Of a stretch of 11,490 nucleotides of DNA, positions 5,986 through 11,490 are shown one piece after another (position 1 is the stretch's first letter; each line of letters starts with the position of its first letter). The notes beneath the pieces were generated by a model. It had not been told where the DNA came from. It saw only the letters and a list, made by a program, of their open reading frames with translations, and made no database searches. The translations under genes were made by a program, and so were the position numbers. This DNA comes from an uncultured Collinsella sp. Its GTDB lineage: Bacteria > Actinomycetota > Coriobacteriia > Coriobacteriales > Coriobacteriaceae. The DNA lies in NCBI GenBank assembly GCA_958352845.1, contig CATWQC010000038.1:1-11490 (forward strand), read 5' to 3'.

Positions 5986-6180
5986 GCGAATCGAAGGTGA
6001 ATACTTTTCCGCGAAGTGAACGAGCAAAAACGAGCCCCCGAAGCATCGACACTTTTCAGACGCCGTTTCCTGCGGTTTTGCCGAGTTTTTCCTGCGGTTT
6101 TGCCGTCAAAAAGTGTGGATGCTTCGGGGGTCCAAAATAGGTCGTTCACTTCGCGGAAAAGTATTCACCTTCGTTTTCGC
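5986..6180. repeat. Long interrupted palindrome (about 195 bp), MITE-like or structured element
   Basis: Outer arms 5992-6023 and 6142-6173 are perfectly complementary over 32 bp, and GCGAA/TTCGC (5986-5990, 6176-6180) extends them past a small bulge. After a symmetric 11 x 11-base unpaired stretch, inner arms 6035-6056 and 6109-6130 pair over 22 positions with one mismatch. The central loop holds an 18-base direct repeat, TTTCCTGCGGTTTTGCCG, at 6066-6083 and 6088-6105. It contains no transposase and no supportable reading frame. Together with the flanking terminators it fills the 378-base gap between genes. Confidence 0.9.
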
Positions 6181-6208
6181 GCAGACACGAATCCGGCCGC
6201 CACAACGC

Positions 6209-6240
6209 AAAACGGGGCCCGCGCGCAGCGCAGACCCCGT
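6209..6240 (-). terminator. Probable terminator of the deglycase gene
   Basis: On the minus strand, ACGGGG (6240-6235) pairs with CCCCGT (6217-6212), with an inner GCGC/GCGC pairing, and is followed by four T residues (6212-6209). It lies 23 bases past the stop. The T-run is short, so strength is uncertain. Confidence 0.6.
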
Positions 6241-6262
6241 CAAAAAAGATAATTCCCGGTAC

Positions 6263-7231
6263 CTAGTACTGCTCGATGCCCATGTAGCGACGAACCTCGG
6301 GGCTGTGGTCGAACACCTTGCCGCGGGCGGCGCGCAGCTCGCAGCTCATGTTGTAGAAGAAGATCGGCTCCAGGTACGAACGCACGCTGGCGGGCACGTC
6401 GCCCACGCCGTACTCGAGCGCATCGAGCACCATGACCGTATCGGTGTGCGTGTTGAGGAACGCCAGCGCGCGCTCCTCCATGGGGCGGCACTCGCCCGAT
6501 CCAAGCTGCACAAAGTAGAACACGCCGGGCTCGGTGGCCTCGAACGGGCCGTGGAAGTACTCGCCGGAGTGAATATAGCAGCAGTGCTGCCATTGCATCT
6601 CCATGAGCGAACAGATCGCCATGGCGTAGGTCTGGCTAAAGTTGGGGCCGGAGCCCAGGATATAGAAGAACTTGTGCTGCTGGCAGAGCTCGGCAAAACG
6701 GGCGCCCAGCTCGGCGTTGACCTTCTCGCGGGCAGCGGGCAACAGGGCATCCATCTGCTTAAGACCGGCATACATGTCGGCAAGCGCCTCGTAACCCTCC
6801 TGCTGGTCGAGCAACTCGGCAGCCATCAGGGCGCCGATACCCTGAGGCACCTCGGCCTGCGGCACGCCCTCGCCCCAGGGGTAGACCCAGGTGGTCCACT
6901 TGCCGTTGTCGATCTTGGAGCCCTCGCAGTCGGTGAGGGCAACGACCTCGGCGCCGGCGGCCAGCGCCATCTCGCAGCCGTCGATGACCTCCTGCGTGTT
7001 GCCGCTGTGGCTGCAGGCAATAACGAGCGACTTCGGCCCTAGGCTCTTGGGGGCCATCAGGCAAAACTCGCGTGCCGTGTAGACCGTCGAAGTAAAAGTG
7101 GTGGCCTCGCGCTTGAGCAGCTCGTTGGCCGGCATCAGGTCGATCATCGAACCGCCGCAGGCGATCCAAAAGACGTTCTCGATCCTGCCTTTGCGCTCGA
7201 TGATTTCCTGAACCAGATCATGTGCGTTCAT
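6263..7231 (-). CDS. SIS-domain sugar-phosphate deglycase (FrlB/FraB-like)
   Basis: The 322-residue cytoplasmic protein has two sugar-isomerase (SIS) halves, one with FWIACGGSM (21-29) and SHSGNTQEV (74-82), the other with YILGSGPNF (190-198). The C-terminal half closely follows fructoselysine-6-phosphate deglycase: SLMEMQW, HSGEYFHGPFEATEPGV, ERALAFL and a final RRYMGIEQY. Glu211 and His227, 16 residues apart, match the general base and acid described for the FraB/FrlB deglycases. Such enzymes split a phosphorylated Amadori compound into an amino acid or amine and glucose 6-phosphate. The true substrate is not shown, since no kinase or transporter is adjacent. AAGGAGG lies nine bases before the ATG. 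The gene has its own promoter between two operator-like repeats and lies downstream of gntR-1, its probable regulator. It is not a glucosamine-6-phosphate synthase, because the glutaminase domain is absent. Confidence 0.85.
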   Translation of the reverse strand: MNAHDLVQEIIERKGRIENVFWIACGGSMIDLMPANELLKREATTFTSTVYTAREFCLMAPKSLGPKSLVIACSHSGNTQEVIDGCEMALAAGAEVVALTDCEGSKIDNGKWTTWVYPWGEGVPQAEVPQGIGALMAAELLDQQEGYEALADMYAGLKQMDALLPAAREKVNAELGARFAELCQQHKFFYILGSGPNFSQTYAMAICSLMEMQWQHCCYIHSGEYFHGPFEATEPGVFYFVQLGSGECRPMEERALAFLNTHTDTVMVLDALEYGVGDVPASVRSYLEPIFFYNMSCELRAARGKVFDHSPEVRRYMGIEQY

Positions 7232-7285
7232 CCTGATGTTCCTCCTTGTGCGGCGGTTTTGAACAGCGACAGCTCGTACCTGCGG

Positions 7286-7304
7286 TCGTTCTATGTTGTC
7301 CTAT
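7286..7304 (-). promoter_or_regulatory. Operator-like tandem repeat at the deglycase transcription start
   Basis: On +, TCGTTCTAT (7286-7294) and TTGTCCTAT (7296-7304) form two head-to-tail nine-base words with a 10-base period, one DNA turn. The site overlaps the end of the -10 and the expected transcription start, a position that fits repression. The regulator is inferred to be gntR-1. Confidence 0.6.
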
Positions 7305-7332
7305 TTATAGCACGCACGGCGACGCCCGTGAA
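7303..7332 (-). promoter_or_regulatory. Promoter of the deglycase gene
   Basis: On the minus strand, TTCACG (7332-7327) and TATAAAT (7309-7303) are separated by 17 bases. The -10 is strong and the -35 matches at four of six positions. The predicted leader is about 65 bases. Confidence 0.6.
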
Positions 7333-7347
7333 GCCATCTCGGCAAAT

Positions 7348-7366
7348 TTGTTCTATGTTGTTCTAT
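7348..7366 (-). promoter_or_regulatory. Second operator-like tandem repeat upstream of the deglycase promoter
   Basis: On +, TTGTTCTAT occurs at 7348-7356 and again at 7358-7366, with the same 10-base period as the downstream site. The two sites are 62 bases apart centre to centre, about six helical turns, with the promoter between them. This would allow a dimer or looped complex on one face of the DNA. Confidence 0.6.
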
Positions 7367-7375
7367 CTGTGGACG

Positions 7376-8140
7376 TTAGATGTCGAAGACGTAGCGCGAG
7401 CCCACGATCTTTTGGCGGCCGAGCAGCAAGGGCCGCTCGTCCTCATCGGTAAAGTAAGCCTCCATATAGAAGAGCGGCTCGCCGACCGGCACCTCCAGCA
7501 GCGGGGCCGCTTGAGCATCGGCAAGCGCAATCTCCACGGTGCAGGGGTCGGACTTGAGCGGCGCGCGACCCGAATGCTCGGCAACGAGCGCAAAGATCGA
7601 GTTATCGGTGAGGTCCTCGTCGGCCAGCGTCTGCAGGTAGGGATGGTCGGCGAGCACAAAGGCGTTGTTCTCGAGCATAACGGGGATGCCGTCGGCCGTG
7701 CGCACGCGCTCGACCACGATGAGCTCGCAGCCGGGCTCCACGCCAAAGAACGCCGCATCCTCGCGCGTCGCCGCGACCACCGTGCGCGTCACCAGACGCG
7801 CACCCGGCGCCATGTCGTTGGCAGCACAACCCTCAGTAAAACTCTGGACGTCACCCTTCTGGCGAATCTTGCGCTTGAGTTTGGGAGCGCACACAAAGGT
7901 ACCCCTCCCCTGCTGGCGGTTGAGATACCCCGCGCGCGACAGCTCCTCGATGGCACGGCGCACCGTGATGCGCCCCACGCCGTAGGACTTCGCGAGCTCC
8001 ATCTCGGCAGGGATGCGCGAGCCGGCTGGGTACACGCCGCGCGCGATCTCGCCCTTTAGGTCGTCCATGACCTGCTGGTACAGCGGCACGGCGGACACCT
8101 CGGCGTGCTCGGAACGTTCGGTCTTGTTATCGGCTACCAT
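7376..8140 (-). CDS. GntR-family transcriptional regulator, HutC subfamily (gntR-1)
   Basis: The 254-residue product has an N-terminal winged helix-turn-helix (about 18-86: PLYQQVMDDLKGEI, RIPAEMELAKSYGVGRITVRRAIEEL, QQGRGTFV) and a C-terminal UTRA effector domain (about 100-252), ending LLLGRQKIVGSRYVFDI. HutC-type regulators usually sense a sugar phosphate or amino acid derivative and release DNA when bound. GGAG lies seven bases before the ATG, inside the recQ 3' end; only 2 bases separate the genes, so they are probably co-transcribed. The next gene is the deglycase, whose promoter is flanked by paired repeats, so it is the likely target and the phosphorylated Amadori substrate the likely effector (inference). 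It is a paralogue of the regulator at 10492-11211. Confidence 0.92.
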   Translation of the reverse strand: MVADNKTERSEHAEVSAVPLYQQVMDDLKGEIARGVYPAGSRIPAEMELAKSYGVGRITVRRAIEELSRAGYLNRQQGRGTFVCAPKLKRKIRQKGDVQSFTEGCAANDMAPGARLVTRTVVAATREDAAFFGVEPGCELIVVERVRTADGIPVMLENNAFVLADHPYLQTLADEDLTDNSIFALVAEHSGRAPLKSDPCTVEIALADAQAAPLLEVPVGEPLFYMEAYFTDEDERPLLLGRQKIVGSRYVFDI

Positions 8141-8142
8141 CG

Positions 8143-10119
8143 TTACGCTCCATCCCGCGCATGCTCGGACTCAAATTCTTCAATCGCCGCCATAAACTGC
8201 TCACCAAAGGCGTCGGCCTTTTTCTCGCCGATGCCGTTGACCTGGATCAGCTCGTCGCGTGTCTGCGGGCGCAGGCGGCACAGGCCGCGCAGGGCCTTGT
8301 CGGAAAAGACCATGTACGGCGCCATCTCCAGCTCCGTCGAGATCTCCTTGCGCAGGGCACGCAGGCGCTCGAACAGCTCGGCATCGTCGCCCACGCGTGG
8401 GCGCTGATCCAGCTCGGCCTCCTCGCGCAGCAGATCGACGGCGCGGCGGGCGCGGGCCGAGGCCTTGCGCTTGGACGCGCGACGCTTAACGGTAAAGGCG
8501 AACGCCTCGTCCTCGACCTCGCCGGCACGCGGACCCAGACCCACGACCGGGTACTGCCCCTGCGAGGTGGCCAAATAACCGCGGCCGCACAGCTGCCCGA
8601 TGATGTCTTTGATGCGCCCGACCGATTCGCTCGACAGCTCACCGTAGCCGCGGTCCTCGTCCAGATGCATCTGGCGAATGCGCTCGGTGTTGCCGCCGTG
8701 GAGCACGTCGGCGATGAGCGACTTGCCAAAGCGCATGGGTCGCGTGGCCACATAGCGCACGGCAGCGCGGGCCATATAGGTGACATCCTCGACCTCGAAC
8801 TGCGTGAGGCAGTTACTGCAGTTGCCGCAGCCCTCGGCGTCGTCTGCCGTGCCGCCCGCGGCGGCTGCCGCATGCTCGGCCGCGGCCTCGTCACCAAAGT
8901 AGCGCAGCATGTATTCGCGCAGGCAGCCGGTGGTATTGCAGTAGCCCTCCATCTGGCTGAGCAGGCGATAACGGTTCTGGAGCGCCCACGCGCGCTGCTC
9001 GTCGTCGAGCGCCTCATCGGCCGCATCGCCGCGGTCGATCAAAAAGCGGCGCATGCGAAAATCGTTACCGTTCCACAGCAGGTGACAGCTGGCCGGATCG
9101 CCATCGCGGCCGGCGCGGCCCGCCTCTTGGTAGTAGGCCTCGATGCTCTCGGGCACGTTGTTATGAATCACGTAGCGCACGTTGGGCTTGTCGATGCCCA
9201 TGCCAAAGGCGTTGGTGGCAACCATCACCTGGATGTCGTCGTCGATAAAGGCGCGCTGGCTTTGGCGACGGGCGTCGTTGCCCATGCCTGCATGGTAGCG
9301 GCCAACGCGAATGCCGCTGGGGCCCAGAGCCTCGGCAAGCTCCGCGGCCAGCGCGTCGACCGTCTTGCGGGTCGAGCAATACACGATGCCGCTCTCGCTC
9401 GAATGCGCGATCACGTAGTCGCGCACCCAGGCGGTCTTGGCCTTGTCGCCCATCTCTTCGCAACCAAAGTAGAGGTTCTTGCGATCAAAACCCGTCACCA
9501 CGGTCGTTGGGTTTTGCAGGCCGAGCATCTGCTGAATGTCCGCGCGCACACGCTCGGTCGCCGTAGCGGTAAAGGCCGCCACGATCGGGCGCCGCGGCAG
9601 GGAATCAATGAACTCGCGAATCTGCAGGTAAGCGGGACGGAAATCTTGGCCCCACTGGCTCACGCAGTGGGCCTCGTCAATGGCCACGAGTGGAACGCCG
9701 ATGCCGCCTTCGGCCGCGGCCTCCTGCGCAAAGGCCAGAAAGCGCGGCTCGAGCAGGCGCTCGGGCGCCACATACATAAGCTGATAACGGCCCTCGCGCG
9801 CCCGCTTGAGCACGGTGTTTTGCTGGGCCGGGGTAAGGCTGGAGTTGAGATAGCTGGGGCGCGCACCCGCCGCGAGCAGCGCGCGGGTCTGGTCCTCCAT
9901 AAGCGACAGCAACGGGCTCACCACAAAGGTGATGCCGGGAAGCATGAGCGCGGGCACCTGGTAGCAAATGGACTTGCCGGCGCCCGTGGGCATAACACCC
10001 AGCGCATCACGACCGGCAAGGATCGCATCGACCATGCGGTCCTGTCCCGGGCGAAACGAGGTGTAGCCAAAATAGGCGCCGAGCGTGTCGAGCGCCATCT
10101 GCTGCATGCTATCGGTCAT
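8143..10119 (-). CDS. recQ: ATP-dependent DNA helicase RecQ
   Basis: The 658-residue product is a complete RecQ, a 3'-5' helicase that unwinds forks and recombination intermediates in repair. In order: motif 0 FGYTSFRPGQ (17-26), Walker A TGAGKS (45-50), DEAH (148-151) followed by the RecQ loop CVSQWGQDFRP, AFTATAT (182-188), GFDRKNLYF (about 210-218), and motif VI QEAGRAGRDG (331-340). The zinc subdomain has Cys399, Cys431, Cys434 and Cys437 as likely ligands, with Cys394 nearby. A winged-helix RQC region spans about 440-540, and an HRDC domain about 580-655 (FSDKALRGLCRLRP, LIQVNGIGEKKADAFGEQF). Between the first zinc-ligand Cys and the CGNC cluster there is an Ala/Gly-rich insert, longer than in E. 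coli RecQ. AGGA precedes the ATG at a short four-base distance. A perfect -10 lies upstream, and gntR-1 follows after 2 bases. Confidence 0.97.
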   Translation of the reverse strand: MTDSMQQMALDTLGAYFGYTSFRPGQDRMVDAILAGRDALGVMPTGAGKSICYQVPALMLPGITFVVSPLLSLMEDQTRALLAAGARPSYLNSSLTPAQQNTVLKRAREGRYQLMYVAPERLLEPRFLAFAQEAAAEGGIGVPLVAIDEAHCVSQWGQDFRPAYLQIREFIDSLPRRPIVAAFTATATERVRADIQQMLGLQNPTTVVTGFDRKNLYFGCEEMGDKAKTAWVRDYVIAHSSESGIVYCSTRKTVDALAAELAEALGPSGIRVGRYHAGMGNDARRQSQRAFIDDDIQVMVATNAFGMGIDKPNVRYVIHNNVPESIEAYYQEAGRAGRDGDPASCHLLWNGNDFRMRRFLIDRGDAADEALDDEQRAWALQNRYRLLSQMEGYCNTTGCLREYMLRYFGDEAAAEHAAAAAGGTADDAEGCGNCSNCLTQFEVEDVTYMARAAVRYVATRPMRFGKSLIADVLHGGNTERIRQMHLDEDRGYGELSSESVGRIKDIIGQLCGRGYLATSQGQYPVVGLGPRAGEVEDEAFAFTVKRRASKRKASARARRAVDLLREEAELDQRPRVGDDAELFERLRALRKEISTELEMAPYMVFSDKALRGLCRLRPQTRDELIQVNGIGEKKADAFGEQFMAAIEEFESEHARDGA

Positions 10120-10150
10120 GGTTTCCTAACGTCATAATCATCTGCCGCCG

Positions 10151-10180
10151 ATTATACGCCGCCACGCGGACAGCAGTACA
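10151..10180 (-). promoter_or_regulatory. Promoter of recQ-gntR
   Basis: On the minus strand there is a perfect TATAAT (10156-10151), 31 bases before the recQ start. The best -35, TGTACT (10180-10175) at 18 bases, matches only three of six positions. Confidence 0.55.
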
Positions 10181-10192
10181 CGGCCGCCGCCC

Positions 10193-10256
10193 AGACTAGT
10201 CGTTGGGGACGTTCTTAAACGACTAGTCAAACAAGAACGTCCCCAATGACTAATCT
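10193..10256. repeat. Hairpin element with GGGGACGTTCTT arms
   Basis: Arms 10193-10216 and 10233-10256 are complementary over 24 positions apart from two wobble-type changes. The 16-base loop carries the palindrome GACTAGTC (10221-10228) between two AAAC words, and the same GACTAGTC starts the left arm (10194-10201). It has no T-run on either side and no reading frame. Confidence 0.85.
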
Positions 10257-10296
10257 CTTGACAAGCACGGAAACGTCGCTGGTTGAGCATAAGTCA

Positions 10297-10400
10297 GCGA
10301 AAACGCCCCTAAGCGAGCAAGGTGACGTGAAAGAGGAGGGAAGCGTACTTTGGTACGCGACCGACGATTGAACGTCAGATTGCCGCTTAGGGGCGTTTGC
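10297..10400. ncRNA. Structured intergenic element with nested stems, candidate small RNA or mobile repeat
   Basis: Four co-linear helices fold one inside the other: 10301-10315 with 10384-10398 (15 bp, perfect), 10317-10320 with 10380-10383, 10323-10328 with 10372-10377, and a terminal GCGTAC-TTTG-GTACGC hairpin (10343-10358). An unpaired purine-rich stretch (GAAAGAGGAGGGAA) precedes the tip. No reading frame fits. It could be a small RNA, the terminator region of the upstream minus-strand gntR-2 (four Ts follow the stem on that strand), or a DNA hairpin repeat; strand is therefore undecided. Confidence 0.5.
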
Positions 10401-10484
10401 AGCGTCGAGCCGTTACGCGGTTTGGTAAAACCGCGTAACCAAAGGCGCAGCGTCGACCGGTCCGCCGTTCGTCAGAACGGCGGA
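10399..10484. repeat. Two tandem units: shared GCAGCGTCGA word plus unrelated hairpins
   Basis: GCAGCGTCGA occurs at 10399-10408 and 10447-10456, 48 bases apart. The first is followed by a 12-bp perfect hairpin (10412-10423 with 10428-10439), the second by a 10-bp perfect hairpin (10461-10470 with 10475-10484). Loops are four bases, but the stems are unrelated in sequence. The second hairpin ends 7 bases after the gntR-2 stop and may block RNA decay or help termination, but no T-run follows on the minus strand. Confidence 0.65.
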
Positions 10485-10491
10485 ACCAACC

Positions 10492-11211
10492 CTACATCAC
10501 CATAACGTAGCGCGATCCCACGTAGTACTGCTTACCCATCAGAACCGGCTCGCCGTTGGGGCCGGTAAAGCTGGCACGCAGGTTGAGCAGCGGATCGTGC
10601 GGAGCAATGCCCAACTCGGCCGCCTGCTCGGTATTGGCACGAACGGCCTCGACCGTGCGGTAGCCAACCGAGACAATCGGCGTTCCGCCAACACGCTCGA
10701 CCTCGGCAAAAATCGACTTGTCCTCAAGATCGGCCGTCAACAGCTCACGGTAGGCGTCAAACGGCACAAAGATGTTCTCCTCAAAGATGGGCTCGCCGTC
10801 GGCTGTACGCACGCGCTTAATATGCAGCAGCAGCGCGTCCTTCTGCAGGCCAAAGAACTCCATCTCGTTTTGGCGCGCCGGCACAATCTGGCGATCGACC
10901 ACATGCGCGCCCGCCTTCATGCCATTATCGGCACACAGCGCGGTAAACGTCTGCAGCGTCGAGGCGTGGAACTGGCGGTTGATGTGCGGCGTGGAGACAA
11001 AGGTGCCACGGCCCTGCTGCTTAACCAGGTAGCCATCGGAGCACAGCTCCTCGACGGCGCGGCGCACCGTAATGCGGCTCACGTCGTACTGCTCGGCTAG
11101 CTCAAGCTCGGACGGAATACGCTCCTTGGGTGCATAAACACCTTTCTCGATCGCATCCTTGATTTCGTCGTAAATCTGCTGGTAAAGCGGTGCATTTTTG
11201 GGCGCAGGCAT
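10492..11211 (-). CDS. GntR-family transcriptional regulator, HutC subfamily (gntR-2)
   Basis: The 239-residue product has the same layout as gntR-1: winged helix-turn-helix (about 8-75: PLYQQIYDEIKDAI, RIPSELELAEQYDVSRITVRRAVEEL, QQGRGTFV) then a UTRA ligand domain (about 85-237), ending VLMGKQYYVGSRYVMVM. The recognition helix RITVRRA is identical in the two paralogues, while the ligand domains differ, so they may sense different compounds yet bind related sites. The ribosome site before the ATG at 11211 is poor (only a GAG ten or so bases upstream), but the protein begins at the expected place relative to LYQQ. No target gene adjoins it on the same strand, since the next downstream gene is recQ after 372 bases of repeats. 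An AT-rich palindromic stretch upstream suggests self-regulation. Confidence 0.92.
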   Translation of the reverse strand: MPAPKNAPLYQQIYDEIKDAIEKGVYAPKERIPSELELAEQYDVSRITVRRAVEELCSDGYLVKQQGRGTFVSTPHINRQFHASTLQTFTALCADNGMKAGAHVVDRQIVPARQNEMEFFGLQKDALLLHIKRVRTADGEPIFEENIFVPFDAYRELLTADLEDKSIFAEVERVGGTPIVSVGYRTVEAVRANTEQAAELGIAPHDPLLNLRASFTGPNGEPVLMGKQYYVGSRYVMVM

Positions 11212-11241
11212 ATCTAATCACTCTTATCGAAATATTGAAAT

Positions 11242-11267
11242 AACTAATACGTATATAACGTCTAGTT
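11242..11267 (-). promoter_or_regulatory. Quasi-palindromic site upstream of gntR-2, possible autoregulatory operator
   Basis: AACTA (11242-11246) and TAGTT (11263-11267) bracket two ACGT words (11249-11252, 11258-11261), with a one-base offset in symmetry. ACGTCTAGTT resembles half of the GTCTAGAC-type sites bound by HutC-subfamily regulators, and a TATATA within it could be a -10. It lies 31-56 bases upstream of the start codon in an AT-rich stretch. Confidence 0.4.
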
Positions 11268-11303
11268 TCATGTTACCTCATATTGATAAAACGATACACC
11301 CTC

Positions 11304-11353
11304 CCTACCAAAAAGCGACAGCTTCATTTTGGCAGGTTTTATCTGGGCAAACG
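11304..11353 (-). repeat. 50-bp hairpin repeat, copy 2 (inverted relative to 3081-3130)
   Basis: Read on the minus strand it begins CGTTTGCCCAGATAAAACCT and ends CTTTTTGGTAGG, matching copy 1 except for a few bases in the loop (GCTGTCGC instead of CCTGTCCC). The stem AACCTGCCAAAA/TTTTGGTAGG is retained. It sits between gntR-2 and the next minus-strand gene. Confidence 0.8.
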
Positions 11354-11382
11354 AAAGTCCCTCGAAAGCAACGGGGCTTTCG
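11352..11382 (-). terminator. Weak hairpin downstream of the right-edge gene
   Basis: CGAAAGTCCC (11352-11361) pairs with GGGGCTTTCG (11373-11382) over 10 bp with one wobble. On the minus strand it is followed by only three T residues. It may end transcription of the gene at the right edge. Confidence 0.35.
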
Positions 11383-11430
11383 TGGGGCTCATACGGAAGG
11401 GTTGCGCCGGGCCGGTAAAATGCCAAAACC

Positions 11431-11490
11431 CTACTTGCCGTCGTCCTGCTGCAGGCTGTCCTGCTCGCTGAGGCGCGCCTGCCTGCTGGC
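11431..11490 (-). CDS. C-terminal fragment of an unidentified minus-strand gene
   Basis: An open frame enters from the right edge and ends at TAG (11433-11431), leaving 19 codons that encode a Gln/Asp-rich hydrophilic tail ending SLQQDDGK. Codon use is GC-rich like the neighbouring genes. It is too short to assign; reality as a gene is inferred from orientation and composition. Confidence 0.4.
   Translation of the reverse strand, partial: ASRQARLSEQDSLQQDDGK

Noticed and set aside
6016..6252. Small reading frames through the long palindrome
   Set aside because: They are translations of inverted-repeat arms, with mirrored peptide pieces and no ribosome site.
8161..10137. 658-codon + strand reading frame opposite recQ
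   Set aside because: recQ on the other strand has every helicase motif. The antisense frame has no recognisable domain and mirrors the codon structure of recQ.

Overview
The window looks like a chromosomal stretch from a GC-rich Coriobacteriia actinobacterium, most likely Collinsella or a close relative. This rests on the coding style, on the protein families present (zinc-ribbon membrane proteins, HutC-type GntR regulators, an M16C-type peptidase end) and on the many intergenic hairpin repeats. It is inference from the sequence; no database search was run.

Layout, left to right. The 3' end of an insulinase-family (M16C-like) peptidase gene on + ends at 233 and is followed by a strong terminator. 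Next come two tandem hairpin repeats sharing a GTCTCGATCTGTAACA arm, then the terminator of a minus-strand gene for a zinc-ribbon, single-pass membrane protein with leucine-rich and YD repeats (543-2198). A lower-GC hicAB toxin-antitoxin pair on + (2419-3004) has a compact regulatory region and lies between two direct copies of a 49-bp repeat. A 5-formyltetrahydrofolate cyclo-ligase gene (+) converges on metA (-). Downstream is a lactate/2-hydroxyacid dehydrogenase gene (+) with a textbook terminator. A roughly 195-bp near-perfect palindrome follows.

The right half is transcribed leftward: gntR-2, then recQ, gntR-1 (2 bp after recQ) and a SIS-domain sugar-phosphate deglycase gene of the FrlB type. 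The deglycase promoter sits between two operator-like tandem repeats of TTGTTCTAT, so the natural reading is that gntR-1 controls the deglycase. Upstream of recQ is a cluster of three different structured intergenic elements (10193-10484). The window ends with the last codons of another minus-strand gene.

No tRNA, rRNA, CRISPR array, transposase or phage gene is visible. No large new enzymatic system stands out. The most unusual material is intergenic: several families of long hairpins, some in two or more copies, and two regulatory regions (hicAB and deglycase) that share a nine-base word.
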